Assembly (NCBI GenBank): GCA_030549495.1
Contig: JAUIRK010000257.1
Coordinates: forward strand, 1-64,000
DNA: 64,000 nt
Source: Nectonema munidae
Taxonomy: Eukaryota; Nematomorpha; Nectonematoida; Nectonematidae
Direction: 5' to 3'
The notes under the pieces are model-generated. The model saw nothing but the letters and a program-made list of their open reading frames with translations, had not been told where the DNA came from and ran no database searches. Made by a program: the position numbers and the translations under genes. Positions 23,805 to 36,579 of this stretch are shown here, one piece after another (position 1 is the first letter of the stretch; the number at the start of each line of letters is the position of its first letter).

Positions 23805-24074
23805 TACCATTTTACCTAGTGTTCGTGGGGCCCTATGCAAAATGGATAGCGCGGGGCCCAGTGTGGGTAGGAAAAAAGATTAAAAGTGAGAAATAAGATT
23901 TTGAAAAAAAGAAAAGGGATTTGTTTTATTACTTTTTACATTAACACAAAATGAAGATCAAAGTAACTTTACTTTGCGAACCTTGCGTTTAGCAAAATGA
24001 TACAATATATCATCAAAATGAAAAATGAGAAGCGCGGGGCCCACTGCGGCCGCATAGGTTGAAAGCCGGCCCTG
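23805..24074. mobile_element. hAT-type MITE, about 270 bp
   Basis: The right end, GAAAGCCGGCCCTG, is a standard hAT tip, and 8-bp direct repeats flank the element: AGTGTGAT at 23,797-23,804 and AGTGTGAA at 24,075-24,082. The left tip has decayed. Inside, GCGCGGGGCCCA (left) and GCGCGGGGCCCACTG (right) stand out against the AT background. No coding capacity. Confidence 0.7.
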
Positions 24075-24089
24075 AGTGTGAATGTTTTA

Positions 24090-26290
24090 AATTTTTGTAT
24101 GCAGATTCTTTTTAGATAATTTATTTTTTCCTGTAATATTTATAAAGTGTCAAAAAACATCAACTGGCTATCGTTCAAAATTTTCTTATCTAGTGTTTTT
24201 TAATTTCAACTTGAAATCAACAAATTTTAAATTTTTAAGAAAATACAAAAAAATCATTTATTAAATATCTGCCCCTGAGATCTTCTTAAGAAAGAATACT
24301 TTATGTTCTTAGCTATAAAAAGCCTAAAACGAGCTTTCTACTTTAAACTCTCTACTTAAACCCATCACTATTACAGGGGCATAAGAAAAGTATCACAACA
24401 AAAAACGAAAAAATAGTGTTACTCAATGCAGCTAAATAAAAGCACATTTTAATCTCAAAAAAAAAACTTGTTTAATTTAGCTTTACTCACATCCCGCTAA
24501 AATCAAAAAATTGAAAGTGAGAAAGTAGGAAAAATATTTTTAAGCTTGAAAACCATTCAAAAAACTTATTTTATATGCCAAGAGTCCCGCAATATAAATC
24601 TTTTGTGGGAAGGTATCAGGTGCGTCTAAATCAAAACGTAGTCTTTACATTTAAAAAAAAATACTGACTTTTTCTACTTACCCCCATTTGTATCAAAATC
24701 TTCATCTGGAAAATAATATAAAATTTTTATTTTGTAATTGAATTTTTTAGAAATTTTTGTTTACCTTTTTAAGATTCAAGTTGCTTTATTTCGCTTTTGG
24801 TTAACGTTTTTTTATGTTTAAATTTTTTGCTTTATTTATTAAAATTGTGTTTAATTTAAAAGCTTAATTTTATTCCAAATTGTAAACTCTTTTGTATATG
24901 ATCATTATCATCATTAACAGTTCTATGAAAATCTTCAGCTTTTAAAGGCTGCTCCGTTCCACTTTATGTATCAAAAAACCAATTAGAGGATTTATGATGT
25001 TTTTAAGTGAGATATGAACTGCTGTCATTTAATGATAGGCGTGAAACTACCAGTCAACGCTCAGTTTTGATGATTATTTTACACTTATATAATTGATTGT
25101 ATCATTTCAAAAGAATGAAAAAAAGTTTACAATTTTTCTATTTTAGTTTTGATTCAAAAAAAATTGAGATTTTTATACTGTTTCATCCTGTTAACCTACA
25201 AACGATATTTATACTTGAAAAAATCATACAAATTGTCATTAAATATCGTTTTTTGAGAAAGCATAATATGAAATTTGATTTATAATTTTTTGGTAAAGAA
25301 GTGTTGGATGTTGAATGGTAAAAAGGAAGATGATTAAATAAGAAGTATATTACAACCGAATTTATTTGGGATAGTCCATATACGAGTAAATCTAAAAAAA
25401 CGCTAATTTTTTAGAAATTTTTTTTTACATTATTTGATAATAATCTCATACTTAATATGACACGTTAAATAAAACGTGTTTCCTATAAATGGGTTTGTTC
25501 TAACTTTGCTTTTATATTTAAATTTAAACTCAAAAAAAATCGAAAGTGCATGAACTATAGGTAACTAAATTGGAACTAGAAGACGAGAAAAAAGATAAAT
25601 CAATCCTTATAAGGAAACCTGATATCTAAAAGTTTAAATTAATTTTTTGTCTTGAAATACATTACATTTTCTAGATTCATGCAATTAAAATTTTTTGTTT
25701 TCGCACATTTATTTGAAAATTCTTAAAAAAATCCATTATAAATCAAAAGATAAATTCATTTTTCAAATTCCAAATTATTATTAACTAGAATTAGGTTATT
25801 AATATTTAAATAATTTGAAGGTATTCTGTATTAAATTGAATCTTAATTCAATTTTTGCCGCTAAAATATTCTCTGTTTAGTAGTTCATGTCATATTATTA
25901 TAAGAGTTCACGAATGAATATTACAAAATTAAAAAATTGTTCAAGATTAACTAATTCTAAATCTTAGTGAACAAAAAAGTTGGCCTATGAATAATTTGTG
26001 TGACAAAATATCGCGCTTAAACCAGTTTTATAGGCCAATTTTATATCTTTATTTGAAGCAAGTTTTACAGCCTCATCCATTATAATTTTTTGTATTATCT
26101 CAATGAATCTTTGGAATATATTCATTTTTAAAAACAAACTTCTGTAAAGACGATAATAAAAATAAATTATTATAATTTATATTGAATTTAGATTGAAATC
26201 TTATTTGTTAATATATTTGTACCTAATTGTTTATAGGGAAAGCAACAATTTCTATAGCGTGTGTAAGATGAAATTCGTTACATAAGTGTA
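24090..26290. other. No supported gene
   Basis: AT-rich sequence. A 62-codon frame at 25,097-25,285 has no recognisable domain. Confidence 0.5.
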
Positions 26291-26296
26291 CTATAG

Positions 26297-26951
26297 CACT
26301 GACGGATTTAAAGGGAGCGGAACCCGCGTACGCCCCCCTAAAATTGCATTGCCAATTGCTTGAAAATTTTTCTTGATCTAATTCTTTTCGTTGAATTCAA
26401 AATTATGATGATTTCTGCAACTCGTTTATTAGATTCAATCTTTCTCTGAAGTTAGAAGCCCTAAAAAGTTTTTTATGTTTCAATCGTAGTTAAGTGTAAC
26501 ACTTATTACTTTTATATTATCCAATTTTTTTTTGTAATTTATTATTTAAACACATCAAGTTTTACCACATCAATTTACTTCGCATTTCAATAAATGAGGA
26601 TCGTTTATGTTCTCATTCTTCTTTTTGTTGACAGAGATATCCGATTGGGATTTGACACCATTATTTATAAGTATGATAAAAAGTGTCCTAGACGGATGAG
26701 GCTCCTTAATACTCTTAGTTCTTAATCTAGTTACTTTCTTATAATAAACTTATAATTTTTTAATATATTATTATAACACTCTAAGTTTAATGATAAAAAA
26801 AAGTCAATTTTCGCTTTTTATTAAACTATTACCCAAAATAAGATAAAAAGAGCTTAAAAATTTTGATAAAGCTTAAATTTATATGCTTCCAATTTGAGTT
26901 CTAGCTTAGTAAAATCCGCCCCCCTAATGCCAATTTATAGATCCGCCCCTG
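26297..26951. mobile_element. hAT-type MITE, about 655 bp
   Basis: The left tip CACTGACGGATTTAAAGGGA and right tip TAGATCCGCCCCTG are imperfect inverted repeats. The sequence TATAG stands on both sides (26,292-26,296 and 26,952-26,956), which may be a shortened or mutated 8-bp TSD. The tips resemble those of the MITE at 7,292. No coding sequence is seen. Confidence 0.6.
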
Positions 26952-27584
26952 TATAGATAATAATAATTAGAGCCAATGCATTTTTGAATTGACCCTATAG
27001 GTAATAAATGTTCGACAAAGTTAAGCATGAATTTACCTTGTATATTCCATATCTCAGATTTAGTAATGACTAGATGTATTAGTATAATCTTAAAATATAA
27101 AAAAATAATTCAGATATATGAAGAAAAGAAATAAAAAAGGAAAATATTTAAAGAGTAAACTTACCAAGTTGATGAGATTCATTTTAGTTCTAAATACTAA
27201 TTTATATTAATAATAATATATAAAAATATAATATAAATAATATCCCATTATAAACAGGTATAGTTGATTAACAAAAAATACAATCTAACGACCAAATATT
27301 ATAAAAACTTTAGCGATTTTCTATAGGACTAAAGAAGGAATTCAAGAAAAGATTGCTTGAATCCTAAGAAAAGAATCGGTCGAATTTACTTTATTCAATT
27401 TATATTCAGCGATTTCTCTTCACATGAATTAGGGCAAAGACGGCTTCAGATATTCGGATCCGAAATTTAGACGCAGGACTGTATATATGATTAATATAAG
27501 CACAATTTCTTGATTAACTTTAAAATTTCTATTTATTTCAGCGCAATTTGACAAGTAGTTTCTTTGTCTGTATTAATATTTAAT

Positions 27585-28163
27585 GGTATCCGGTAATTTC
27601 ATCGTGCTAATTTCATCGTGGTAACTTCAGTGTGGAATATGAAGAAATGATTATTTCTTCATATTCAATGGAATGATTATTTTTAGATATAATATACCAA
27701 ATAATGTCTGAAAAGTCGAAGCTTAAAATAGGTTAGGGGGATTTTTATGAAACTAAAAAAACACAAAGATTAATATATATATATATTATTTTTTTAGATA
27801 CCTTTTTTGAACTTTCTTTAAATATTAAGAAATTTAAACATATTTCAAAGCTATTTAAGTCAGAAAGAGTTATTGTTTTATTTTGTCATTATAGCCTGAT
27901 AATATGAAAACCTTATATTTAAGAATTAGTTTTTTATGTTATATTAAGAACATTTACAAAAGTTCGTAATAAACTTAAAAAAATTATAAACGGATATTTA
28001 CAAAAAAAATTGAGCGTCAAGCATAAAATTAGTATGACGCTGTAATTACTGTACGATGAAAATACTTGACGATGAAAATACCAACGATGTATTGCATCAC
28101 GATGAATTTACTATGCGATGAAATTACCACGATGAAATTACGGCGATGAAATTACAGTGAACC
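27585..28163. mobile_element. MULE-type MITE with 9-bp TSD and modular TIRs
   Basis: An exact 9-bp duplication ATATTTAAT flanks the element (27,576-27,584 and 28,164-28,172). The tips begin GG and end CC. The left end carries TAATTTCATCG twice; the right end carries the inverse CGATGAAATTA and variants about seven times from 28,053 to 28,155. A 9-bp TSD points to the Mutator superfamily. The interior is non-coding. Confidence 0.85.
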
Positions 28164-28179
28164 ATATTTAATAGATTTC

Positions 28180-30285
28180 AAGTTTGAAAAATCGGGAGAA
28201 AAAAAAATCAATACTTTTTCTCCATTTATTGGCCCTAAAAACATATGTATTTTTGGAGTTTTCCAGCTTCTAATTACAAGTATATTCCATCTAATTCAAG
28301 TATATTACAAGTATATTATGTATGCTCAGCCCAAAGCAATATCAAAGTTAAAATAATAAAATTTTACAAAGAATATTTCAAAAATCAACTTTAAACAGAA
28401 ATTTAAATATAATAATTCTAAAAAATTGTGTATTTCTTAGCTTCTAACTAAAGTAAAAGAAAAAAGAAAAAGAGGGAAAAATTGAATTTTAATTAATGAT
28501 TTTTTTATTATTTTTTTTGAGCAATATAGGTACAAAGTAAATTTTGTTAGCATATTGCTTAGCGTTGGAAACCTTGCGAGAGTAAACTCGGTCATCGTGT
28601 CTTCGCTTCTTGATCGTATCTTCGCTTTAGTATCTGTCCAATTTATGCAAAATTATTCTTCCCTTGGATGTACTTGGATGGACAATGAAAAAGTGGAAGT
28701 TTTTTTCAATTATGTAAAAATTACTCCCTTTTATATATTAAAAACCAGCAAATAATGTCGAACTTATAAGAATTTGAGAATGCTTTTTTTCCTATTTGCA
28801 TGCACAATTACAGCCATACCTCGCTATTTGAGCTCTTCGTACTTCCTATAAATCCCTTTTGCAACAAAAAATACAAGAAAGTTTTGCCTCTGTGTTCATC
28901 CTAGCAGCTTTTCAAGCTTTTCCGTATCTTACAAATAACAATTATTTTTCTTTTAATATTTAGGCATATTCATTTTCGTATGTTTTTGTGATTGTTTGTA
29001 AATAAATAAACGTTTTCTTCTTCTTCATTATGATTTAAATCTTACTCTTATTTTACCTCTTTTATTTTATTTAAATTTAAAATCTATTTTATTTTAAGAA
29101 GGAGAAAAATAGAAATAGATCTTACATAGAGTTCTGCCATTTAGTCGTTTTGAAAAATTAGTGATAAATACTTTTGAAATATTCAATCAAAAGATTTTTC
29201 AAAGGAGATTTTATTAAAAAAAAGCATTTTCTAATAAAATAGTCCTAATAACAGAAGTTTCGAGACCGTCATGAGCAACATCAAAGCAAAATCTTCAATT
29301 ACGAGAATGTTTTATAGATAACAAATAATATAATAATACATTTCCAGGCTTTTTTAGACCATACAACTTTTTTTGAAAATCTCCATCCTTGGTCTTTCAA
29401 AGCGAACCCCTTTGCCAAGGAAATATGATAGTTTCTTTTATTCAACCAACAAATTAACTAACTATATTACTCATTAACTAATGTATACTATTATATAGAA
29501 TTTAATTAATAAAAAAAGTTAACAAAGACGGCAACTTGATATGATTCTAAAGAGTATTTAGGAACGAATTCCTTTTAAGATCGTCTCTTTACACATTTTT
29601 TTCCTCCTCTTTTACAAATTTTTTTTAAAAACATTAGGAAACCTTTTTCTGAAGAATACTATCAAGCATTAATTGGTCAAAATTTCTTTAACGAATAACT
29701 CGTTTTTACATTTTGGAAAGCAAACCATTCAAACTCATCAATTACTAAATTTTGTAATTTTACTACTTTTCCATTTGATTGCTCATTTTCGGATTAAATT
29801 AAAAAATTTTAAAGAAAACATTTTTTATATGATATTATACATTTTTCTTCCTTAGATATCCGTTTAGAGGTATATTTAATCAATATAGGCACAATTTCGC
29901 TTTTTATATTTTATTTCTATATATCGATTCTTGGTTTAGTCAAAGTTTGTTCTTAAAAGAATACAACAAACAAAAATGAATAGCACAGATATGCGAATTT
30001 AAAGAATTATGTTTAAATTGAATTTAAAAAATTATTATGGAGAATATAAGAAAACTTTGCAAACTTTATGAAGTAAATATATTTATTGAAAAGTATATTG
30101 ATTGAGATGGTTTCGCCATAAAAAAAGAAAATCAAATGTCATTTTATAAGAAAAAATTTAGAATACCATACATTAAATATGAAAGCAACGGGACACCAAA
30201 AAAGTTAGAAGGAAGAAGTTAAAAAATAAATGGTTTGGGGTTTGAAACTTCGCGAGGAACAAAATTGGGAAGAATGAATAAAAAG
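28180..30285. other. No supported gene
   Basis: AT-rich sequence. A 66-codon frame at 28,555-28,755 is slightly GC-richer than its surroundings but shows no domain. Confidence 0.45.
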
Positions 30286-30292
30286 AAAAATA

Positions 30293-30444
30293 CAGTGGAA
30301 TCTCGAATATCCGAACTTCTAGTATCCGAATTTTTGCATATACGAACAAGTGTCGTGTCCACCTAAGAAAGAAAGGAAGACATTTTCAAATATTCGAACA
30401 ATTTCTTTGTCTCTGAATCTGCTCGGATACTTTAGTTTGTACTG
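30293..30444. mobile_element. pogo/Tc1-mariner-type MITE, 152 bp
   Basis: The element starts CAGTGGAATCTCGAATATCC and ends CGGATACTTTAGTTTGTACTG, with TA on both sides (30,291-30,292 and 30,445-30,446). CAGT tips with a TA target site and CGAATATCCGAA motifs are typical of pogo/Tigger MITEs. Confidence 0.8.
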
Positions 30445-30639
30445 TAGTTAATCTATTGATTCCATTTCACCGGTAAAACCCTAGCATGCGGAGAAATTTG
30501 TCCAAAAAAAAAATTATTACTTTTTTTTATATTATGATAGTATAAAGTTTTAAATAATTTATTCAAAAATAAATCCTTTTATATTTAAAAATGTATTTTT
30601 TTTTAGTTATTTAAAACTAGTTAGTTTGTCATTTCTTAA

Positions 30640-30754
30640 CCCATTTTAGTTAGCGCAAGGCAGCCGAGTTTGATTAATATCTATTGAATTACATTGGAAA
30701 TTTGAGTTCGTTTACGTTTCTCTAGAGTCTAGAGGAACAATAACCCAAAATAGA
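30640..30754. mobile_element. piggyBac-type MITE, diverged
   Basis: It begins after TTAA (30,636-30,639) with CCCATTTTAGTTAGCGCAAG and ends at the TTAA at 30,755-30,758. It resembles the MITE at 50,644-50,749, sharing the CCCATTT tip and GAATTCGTTTGCGTTTC-like interior, but its right tip has decayed. Confidence 0.5.
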
Positions 30755-30758
30755 TTAA

Positions 30759-30886
30759 CCCGTTAACGCCCAATGTCGACTATAGTTGACTTTACAAAAA
30801 TAAATCTTCTGCGTTTATCAAGGCTCTTTAATACAAATCTTCTGCTTTACATGAGATATCGTCTGATTATTCTGGTTGTTAACGGG
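30759..30886. mobile_element. piggyBac-type MITE, 128 bp
   Basis: It is flanked by TTAA (30,755-30,758 and 30,887-30,890) and has inverted tips CCCGTTAACGCCCA and GGTTGTTAACGGG. It shares its left TTAA with the preceding MITE. Non-coding. Confidence 0.75.
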
Positions 30887-31689
30887 TTAACCTCAAACAG
30901 TTCGACTATAATTCTTCTATAAAGAATTGGCACCCATATTATCTTAGAACCAGTAAAAAATAATTTGAGTTTTTTGAATAGCATTAATATATTAAATAAA
31001 GAAAATATAGCGGATAAGAAATTTTAACTTTTTACATTTAAATTCGATATCTAAAATCCTTACTAGAAATAGAACAAAAATTAAATATTATGAAAGAGTA
31101 CAGAATTGGACTTTTCTTGAAAGAAAAATTATTATTCACATAAATTTTGAAGCAATCGAGCAGAGCGCTTACTTACATATATATATTGTTTAAATATATA
31201 GCCTACGGACATTTTTATCACCATGAAGTGGAAACGATGAATAAAACATTCTTTTTCTATCCTAATCAAGGAATAGTACAATGTAGAGAGCTGTTTATAA
31301 TATATACAAGTTTGATGTCAGTAAGAAGGGTTTTAAGTGCGAACTTAAAATTTGAGGAGGAGGTCAGTAAGATGTGTTTTAAGCGCGATTTGATATAATA
31401 AAAATGAGGAGAGAACGTGTTGAAATTCATTGTGTTTTTGAATATTCAAAAGGTATCCTACATTGTGCTGTGCTTTTAATTTGAAACTTTTCTATATTTT
31501 TTCCGTGTTTGAATTGAAATAATAAAAATAGGAAGACAAATTGGTAAAAATCCCTGCATTTTTGAAAAGGAATAGTTTTAATCCTCTGTCATTTTTCTTT
31601 TCTGAAAGCTCATCTTTTTCTACTACACGTAAAGCTTTAAATTCCCAGCATATTCAAAATAAATGGATTTCTTACCCAATCAGAGGATG

Positions 31690-34075
31690 ATATATGAAAA
31701 GGTGGGAATACTTTTCAATTTTGTAAAAGTAATAAACTTTCTATGATCAATTCCATTAAATGGCAATCAATTGAACAACTTTTTGTGAATTCAAACATTT
31801 CAACTTTGCCTTCCCTTTTTATTCTTGCAGTCAACATACTGATTTTCTCTTTAAAAGAATTTTTTATCAAGTGATGTTAAAATATTTTTTTACTTTTGTT
31901 AAGTTTATTCAAAACTTGAAACATGTCGGCTAAAAATGAAACTTTATTAGACCATGTTTCATCGATAAAAAAGTAGCTAAATCTTTGTTTTCTGAAAATA
32001 AAAAGAGTGTATTTCGTTCCTCAATTCATAAAAACACTGAAGTACTCTACCTCGGGACAACCATGTGTAATAAGCAGGGCGAGGAAAAATTGTCCCAAAA
32101 AATTGGAAAAAATTGACTTTTACTCAGAGAAAAAATTGACTTTATTGACTTTTTAAAGTTTCATTGAATTGAACAACTATGAACACTTTAGAGAAAGTAT
32201 TTAAAATTATTTCAAAGAATCCATGACTTTGTAATACAACTGACATTTCTGATTTAAAATTCGATCATTTTCTAGCAGTTTTTTCAGTTTAGAAAAAGAT
32301 GTTTCTTTTTCTAAAGTTAAAACTATACAATTTTGTAATTTGGGATAAGTACTGAGAGAGATTTGAGAGTTTTCCATATTCATGATTTTATTGATTTCAT
32401 TTTATTTTAATCTATTTTCAAGATAACTTTTAACGCCACATTCGCCTTTGAAATAATGTTGAAACAAATAAAGGAATCTTCGACTGAAAAGGTCTCTATG
32501 TTGACTTTTTCTGACTAAATCAATGAATCGTGAATATTCTCTAATTATTGTTAGCAAGTTTTGACACAGATTTTATTTTTTTAACAATTTCTTGATATTT
32601 GGCAATAAAATTCCATCATCTTCATCTTTCTTCACTGCTGCAAGATTTTAATAAAAATATTTTGCTGCGTGCAACCAATTTGTCAATTTCGTTACAATTG
32701 GAAGTGAAGTGTTGCCGATAGGTTTGAAAAGAGAACGTCTTTTTCTATTACTAATTTTGAATGATTTAATGCCGGTAATCTACAATTTTACAGGATAACT
32801 TAACTTTTAAGGTAAACTTGTGTAAAAGATGTGAAAAACATGCAATGATAAAAAAGTTTGGGAATAAAATTCCATAACTTCTGCAGCGGATATATCGTAT
32901 GTAACCGCGTTTGTCAACAAAAAATATTTGTCTTACAAAAAACTTATTCATGTTTAACCTCAGTCAGGCAAACTTTACAGTAAAACCTTTTATTAGATGA
33001 AAAAAAGCCCAACAATTGTGAAAGTGTTGATATAAAGAAGAAATCTTGTATTTGTAATAATTTTAGGCACATTGAATCAAAAAGTGTTAAATATAAAAAT
33101 TGACTTTATTGACCTAAACTCGAAAAATTGAGTTTGATTGACTTAAAAATTTGAAATTAGTTCAAAAATTTTTAGACTAAACAAGTAAAGATCTTCAAAG
33201 AGTTTTTGCTAAACGGAAATAAAAGTTGCCTTTATTGACTTTTACTCGCCTTAATAAGTGCTGTGTATGAGCAGATTCTATAGCAGAACATAAAGTCGAA
33301 AATAACTTTGATTTCAGTGGCTTACTTTTAATATAATTTATTATCTTTACTGTTGTTTCTAAAACTTTTTGTAAGTCAGGTACTAGCGATTTTGCAAAAA
33401 GAACTTCTCTGTGAAAAAACAGTGAGTAAAAACATAACAGGGTTTTTTTATTTTATCAATGCTTTGAACCTTTTTGCAATGCCAGGCATAGATGGTGACC
33501 ATCTGTGCAGACGCGCTAATACTATTTGACATTTCAAAAATATCCTGACCCTATGCGGATCCCAAAAAAGGTTTGCAAAATAAAAAGTGTTCAAACACCT
33601 CTTCTTTAAATGGGATTCTAATGAAAGTTAAAAGTTATGCTTTTCTAGTATTATTAGTCGACTCATCTAACTGAATTGCAAAATATTTTTCTTTTTTGAT
33701 GCTAGTAATTATTACTTGAAACTCAATATTTTCAGACATGTCACATATCCGTTTGTATTATAGTAATATCAGACAAAGGAATTTTCATGACTTCTTTTTC
33801 ACATTTTTCACCAAATAAAATTTTTAGTTTTACAGCATGCTGGTAAAATCAAGAATTAAGCGATTGATTGAGGTTTCATATTTTGAGCAACAATTTCTGC
33901 TTCAGCATAACTTGCTTCTTGAGTTCTATCTGAAACAGATATAAGCATTGTAAAATAATTCGACTCGAGTGTTTGATTAGCCGCAATCTCAAAAAATATT
34001 CTTTCGATTTTGAGATAAATGAGTGTTTTGTAATGAATTATCTTTTGAATTTGAAACCATGGCTTCATTAACTAG
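31690..34075 (-). pseudogene. ZBED5/GTF2IRD2-like hAT transposase remnant
   Basis: The minus strand reads as a hAT transposase of the group from which vertebrate ZBED5, SCAND3 and GTF2IRD2 derive. From right to left: YAEAEIVAQNMKPQ with LPACCK (about 33,860-33,910), a damaged part containing CTDG near 33,505, and LVPDLQKVLETTVKIINYIK (about 33,330-33,400). After a 1.2-kb insertion, TWLSRGRVLQCFYELRNEIH and VSFLADMFQVLNKLNKS (about 31,900-32,065) follow, then a decayed end near 31,700. There are many stops and frameshifts. The WLSRG and FLADMFQVLNKLN blocks make the family assignment secure. Confidence 0.8.
32075..33251. mobile_element. hAT-like element nested in the ZBED5-like copy
   Basis: The interruption in the ZBED5-like coding sequence begins CAGGGCGAGGAAAAATTG and ends GACTTTTACTCGCCT, giving imperfect inverted tips. 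The 7-bp repeat TAATAAG stands on both sides (32,068-32,074 and 33,252-33,258). The interior carries tracts of AAAATTGACTTT on both halves. A minus-strand stretch near 32,180-32,350 vaguely resembles a hAT C-terminal dimer region (ETSFSKLKKLLENDR). The family is tentative. Confidence 0.6.
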
Positions 34076-34246
34076 TTTTTCTCCAAATACAAGACACATA
34101 GGACGCGGTTGTTTTTCTTTAAAAGAAATAAACCCCAAACTCAATCCAAATTTAAAATAAATGATTTAATTTGTTATTAAGTATTAATCTTTTTTTGATT
34201 GAAATTTTTGAAAAAATCCTTTGCCTTTTTATGCGGATTTACTGTT

Positions 34247-34938
34247 CAGCGGTTCTTAACCCTGGATCGCGACCCAAATTTGGGTGCCCTGGCAATTTTT
34301 TTTTGGGTCGCCAAGGGCCAATTAGAAAAACGAGAAGATAAAAAAATCTTGAAATAACAAAAATAAAACTTAATTATAGGAGTAGAAATGAATACGGTCA
34401 GAAATCCATTTTATGTGAAAATTGAAGTCTGGATATCGTACAAACAGATATCTACCAATTAGAAGAGGAACTAATTGAAATAAAAATGACAAAGCTCTTG
34501 AATGTGATTTTAAAACCGAAACTTTGAGTGCTTTCTGGACATAGATTTATAAAGAAAAAGAAGTGGTGGGGTTTTTAAAGCACTTTGTGTTAGACTGGTT
34601 TTTCAACTCTTATGGCTGTTAAAAATAAATAGCGAAATCGTTTATCACCGGAGCATGACATGCAATGTTGTCTGTCAACAATAAAACAACTTTTTGAAGA
34701 GCTTTCAAGAAAACTTGAAACGCAACGTTCTCATTAATTGTAATTTCTTTGTCAAATTAAAACATTGTAATAAATAACATGTTTCTTTTGTAAACCAAAA
34801 AAAAACATTTTGATTTCTTAAAAAAGTTAGATAAATATTGTTTTTTATTATCCGTCTTATTTTTTTACATGTTGGGTCGCGAGTGTTTGTGTCGTACGTA
34901 AAATGGGTCGGCAGATGAAAAAGGTTAGGAACCACCTG
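34247..34938 (+). mobile_element. hAT (ZBED5-like) internal-deletion derivative
   Basis: Tips CAGCGGTTCTTAACCCTGG and GGTTAGGAACCACCTG are inverted repeats of the Charlie/ZBED5 type, with GGGTCGC motifs just inside both ends. On the plus strand, about 34,390-34,735 keeps the C-terminal end of the transposase: FSTLMAVKNK, then RNRLSPEHDMQCCLSTIK. The N-terminal three quarters are gone. The expected 8-bp TSD is not readable. It lies in the opposite orientation to the ZBED5-like copy on its left. Confidence 0.75.
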
Positions 34939-34944
34939 GTCTAG

Positions 34945-35638
34945 GTGAAAGTACACAGAAAATTAAAGTAACTCTTTTATTCGTCACGAATATATAGTGA
35001 AGAAAAAATTCTTTATATGTGAAAATTGTGTGTATGTTGGAAAAGCGTGCAAAAGAAGCAAAATACAAGAGTATGAAGATTCAATGATATGCTTCCTTTT
35101 GTTACTTATTGCTTTTTTGTAAAATAAACGTTATTTATTTCTCAAAAGGACATTAAGTTCTTGATAATGACAAAATCTCTATAAACGCAAATTTTGACTT
35201 TTCTAACATCGATTTAATATCGACACACAAATTTAAACCTTCATATTTAATTCCACTCAAATAGATTTGAAATTTGATGGTAATAAACTTTATTAAAAAG
35301 AAATTTTTACACAAATACCTCCATATTAATTTATATCATTTAAAATGACCTAAATATGTTAATATATTTCGTGTTCACACGAGTTTCCATTCTGCAATGT
35401 TATAAATTTTTATTTTTTTCAAGTTAAAAACTAGCAACTGTTCCACTAAAAAATTAGTTTAACCACAAGAAAAAATTACTCTTAAAATTTTGTTAAACTA
35501 TTTTTTAAAATTAAAAAAAGCACCATCGCAAATGTTGCACTAAAAAGTATTCTTTTTTTTTAATTTAAAATATTTAGCCAGACAAATCTAAAATAACTAA
35601 AATATAATAAAATTTTAGCAGTATTCAACATCTCGTCA
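34945..35638. other. No supported gene
   Basis: AT-rich sequence up to the left TTAA of the piggyBac tandem; no features recognised. Confidence 0.5.
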
Positions 35639-35643
35639 GTTAA

Positions 35644-35888
35644 CCTTAGAAGGACGGAGTAGGACTTTTTTTGGCTAGTAAATATTTAAAATCTCTTTTT
35701 CTGATAGAAAAATATAGCTAGTCGATATGCTAACTTGGTGGTATTTTATTTTTTTTAATGGGTTTTAAAGATAAAAAGAAATATAAAATTTTCACCACAT
35801 GAAAAAATATTTATAGTAATTTATACGAAATTTAAATTTAACGCCATCTAAAATTAATATGTTTTTATGAAAAACTTAAGTTGTAACC
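35644..35888 (+). repeat. Segment A: piggyBac left end, forward copy
   Basis: A 245-bp segment bounded by TTAA on both sides. It carries the left tip and the left subterminal motif (35,838-35,849). Its exact reverse complement stands at 38,847-39,091. Confidence 0.95.
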
Positions 35889-36040
35889 TTAAACAAGTTA
35901 TAAAAATATAAATTTGAAGTGGATTTCAAATTTAGAATTTTTTTCTGAGGATTATTTTTGAAACACATGACGTTCGAAAATCATGTTTCTATTATTTCCT
36001 TCGCTTTGGGTATTATAGCAAGTCTTTCATTATTAGCTAA

Positions 36041-36340
36041 TAACAAAACAAACAAGCGTACGAATATGTAGTTTTGTGAAAAAAACTATATTGTTCAATA
36101 TTCAAAACTTTGTTTTCATAAATTTGTTTTCCATAGTGCAAAATATTATATATAAAAAATTAAAAAGAAGAACTATAATATTTTTTTTATTTACAAAGAA
36201 AAAAGAAGTAACAAAACAAACAAACGTATGATTATGTAGTTTTGTGAAAAAATTATATTGATCACTATTCAAAACTTTGTTTTTATAAATTTATTTTTCT
36301 ACAGTGCAAAATATTTTATAAAAAGTAAAAAAGATTAAAA
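36041..36340 (+). repeat. Tandem repeat upstream of piggyBac transposase (copy 1)
   Basis: A unit starting TAACAAAACAAACAAGCGTA at 36,041 recurs in diverged form at 36,209, a period of 168 bp. Both include TATGTAGTTTTGTGAAAAAA and CAAAACTTTGTTTT. The same pair is present in copy 2 at 39,244 and 39,412. It lies between the element's left end and the transposase start, so it may belong to the promoter or to a binding region. Confidence 0.8.
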
Positions 36341-36579
36341 AAATTAGATAAGCTTTTTAGATCGATATGTTGAACAGCGCATGGTTGCGTACTTGAATAA
36401 AAAAATGAAGAGAATGGACTCCTTATTGAATTTGTGTCATGGTATTATCTGGGTAATAAAAGACACATCATACAACGCAGAAATAAATCAAAATATGATT
36501 TCAAACACAAAGAACTCTTACTTGATATTTCTTGACAAGCTTCATTTGGATTTCCTAAGTTACTTCGCAAAATTTTATT

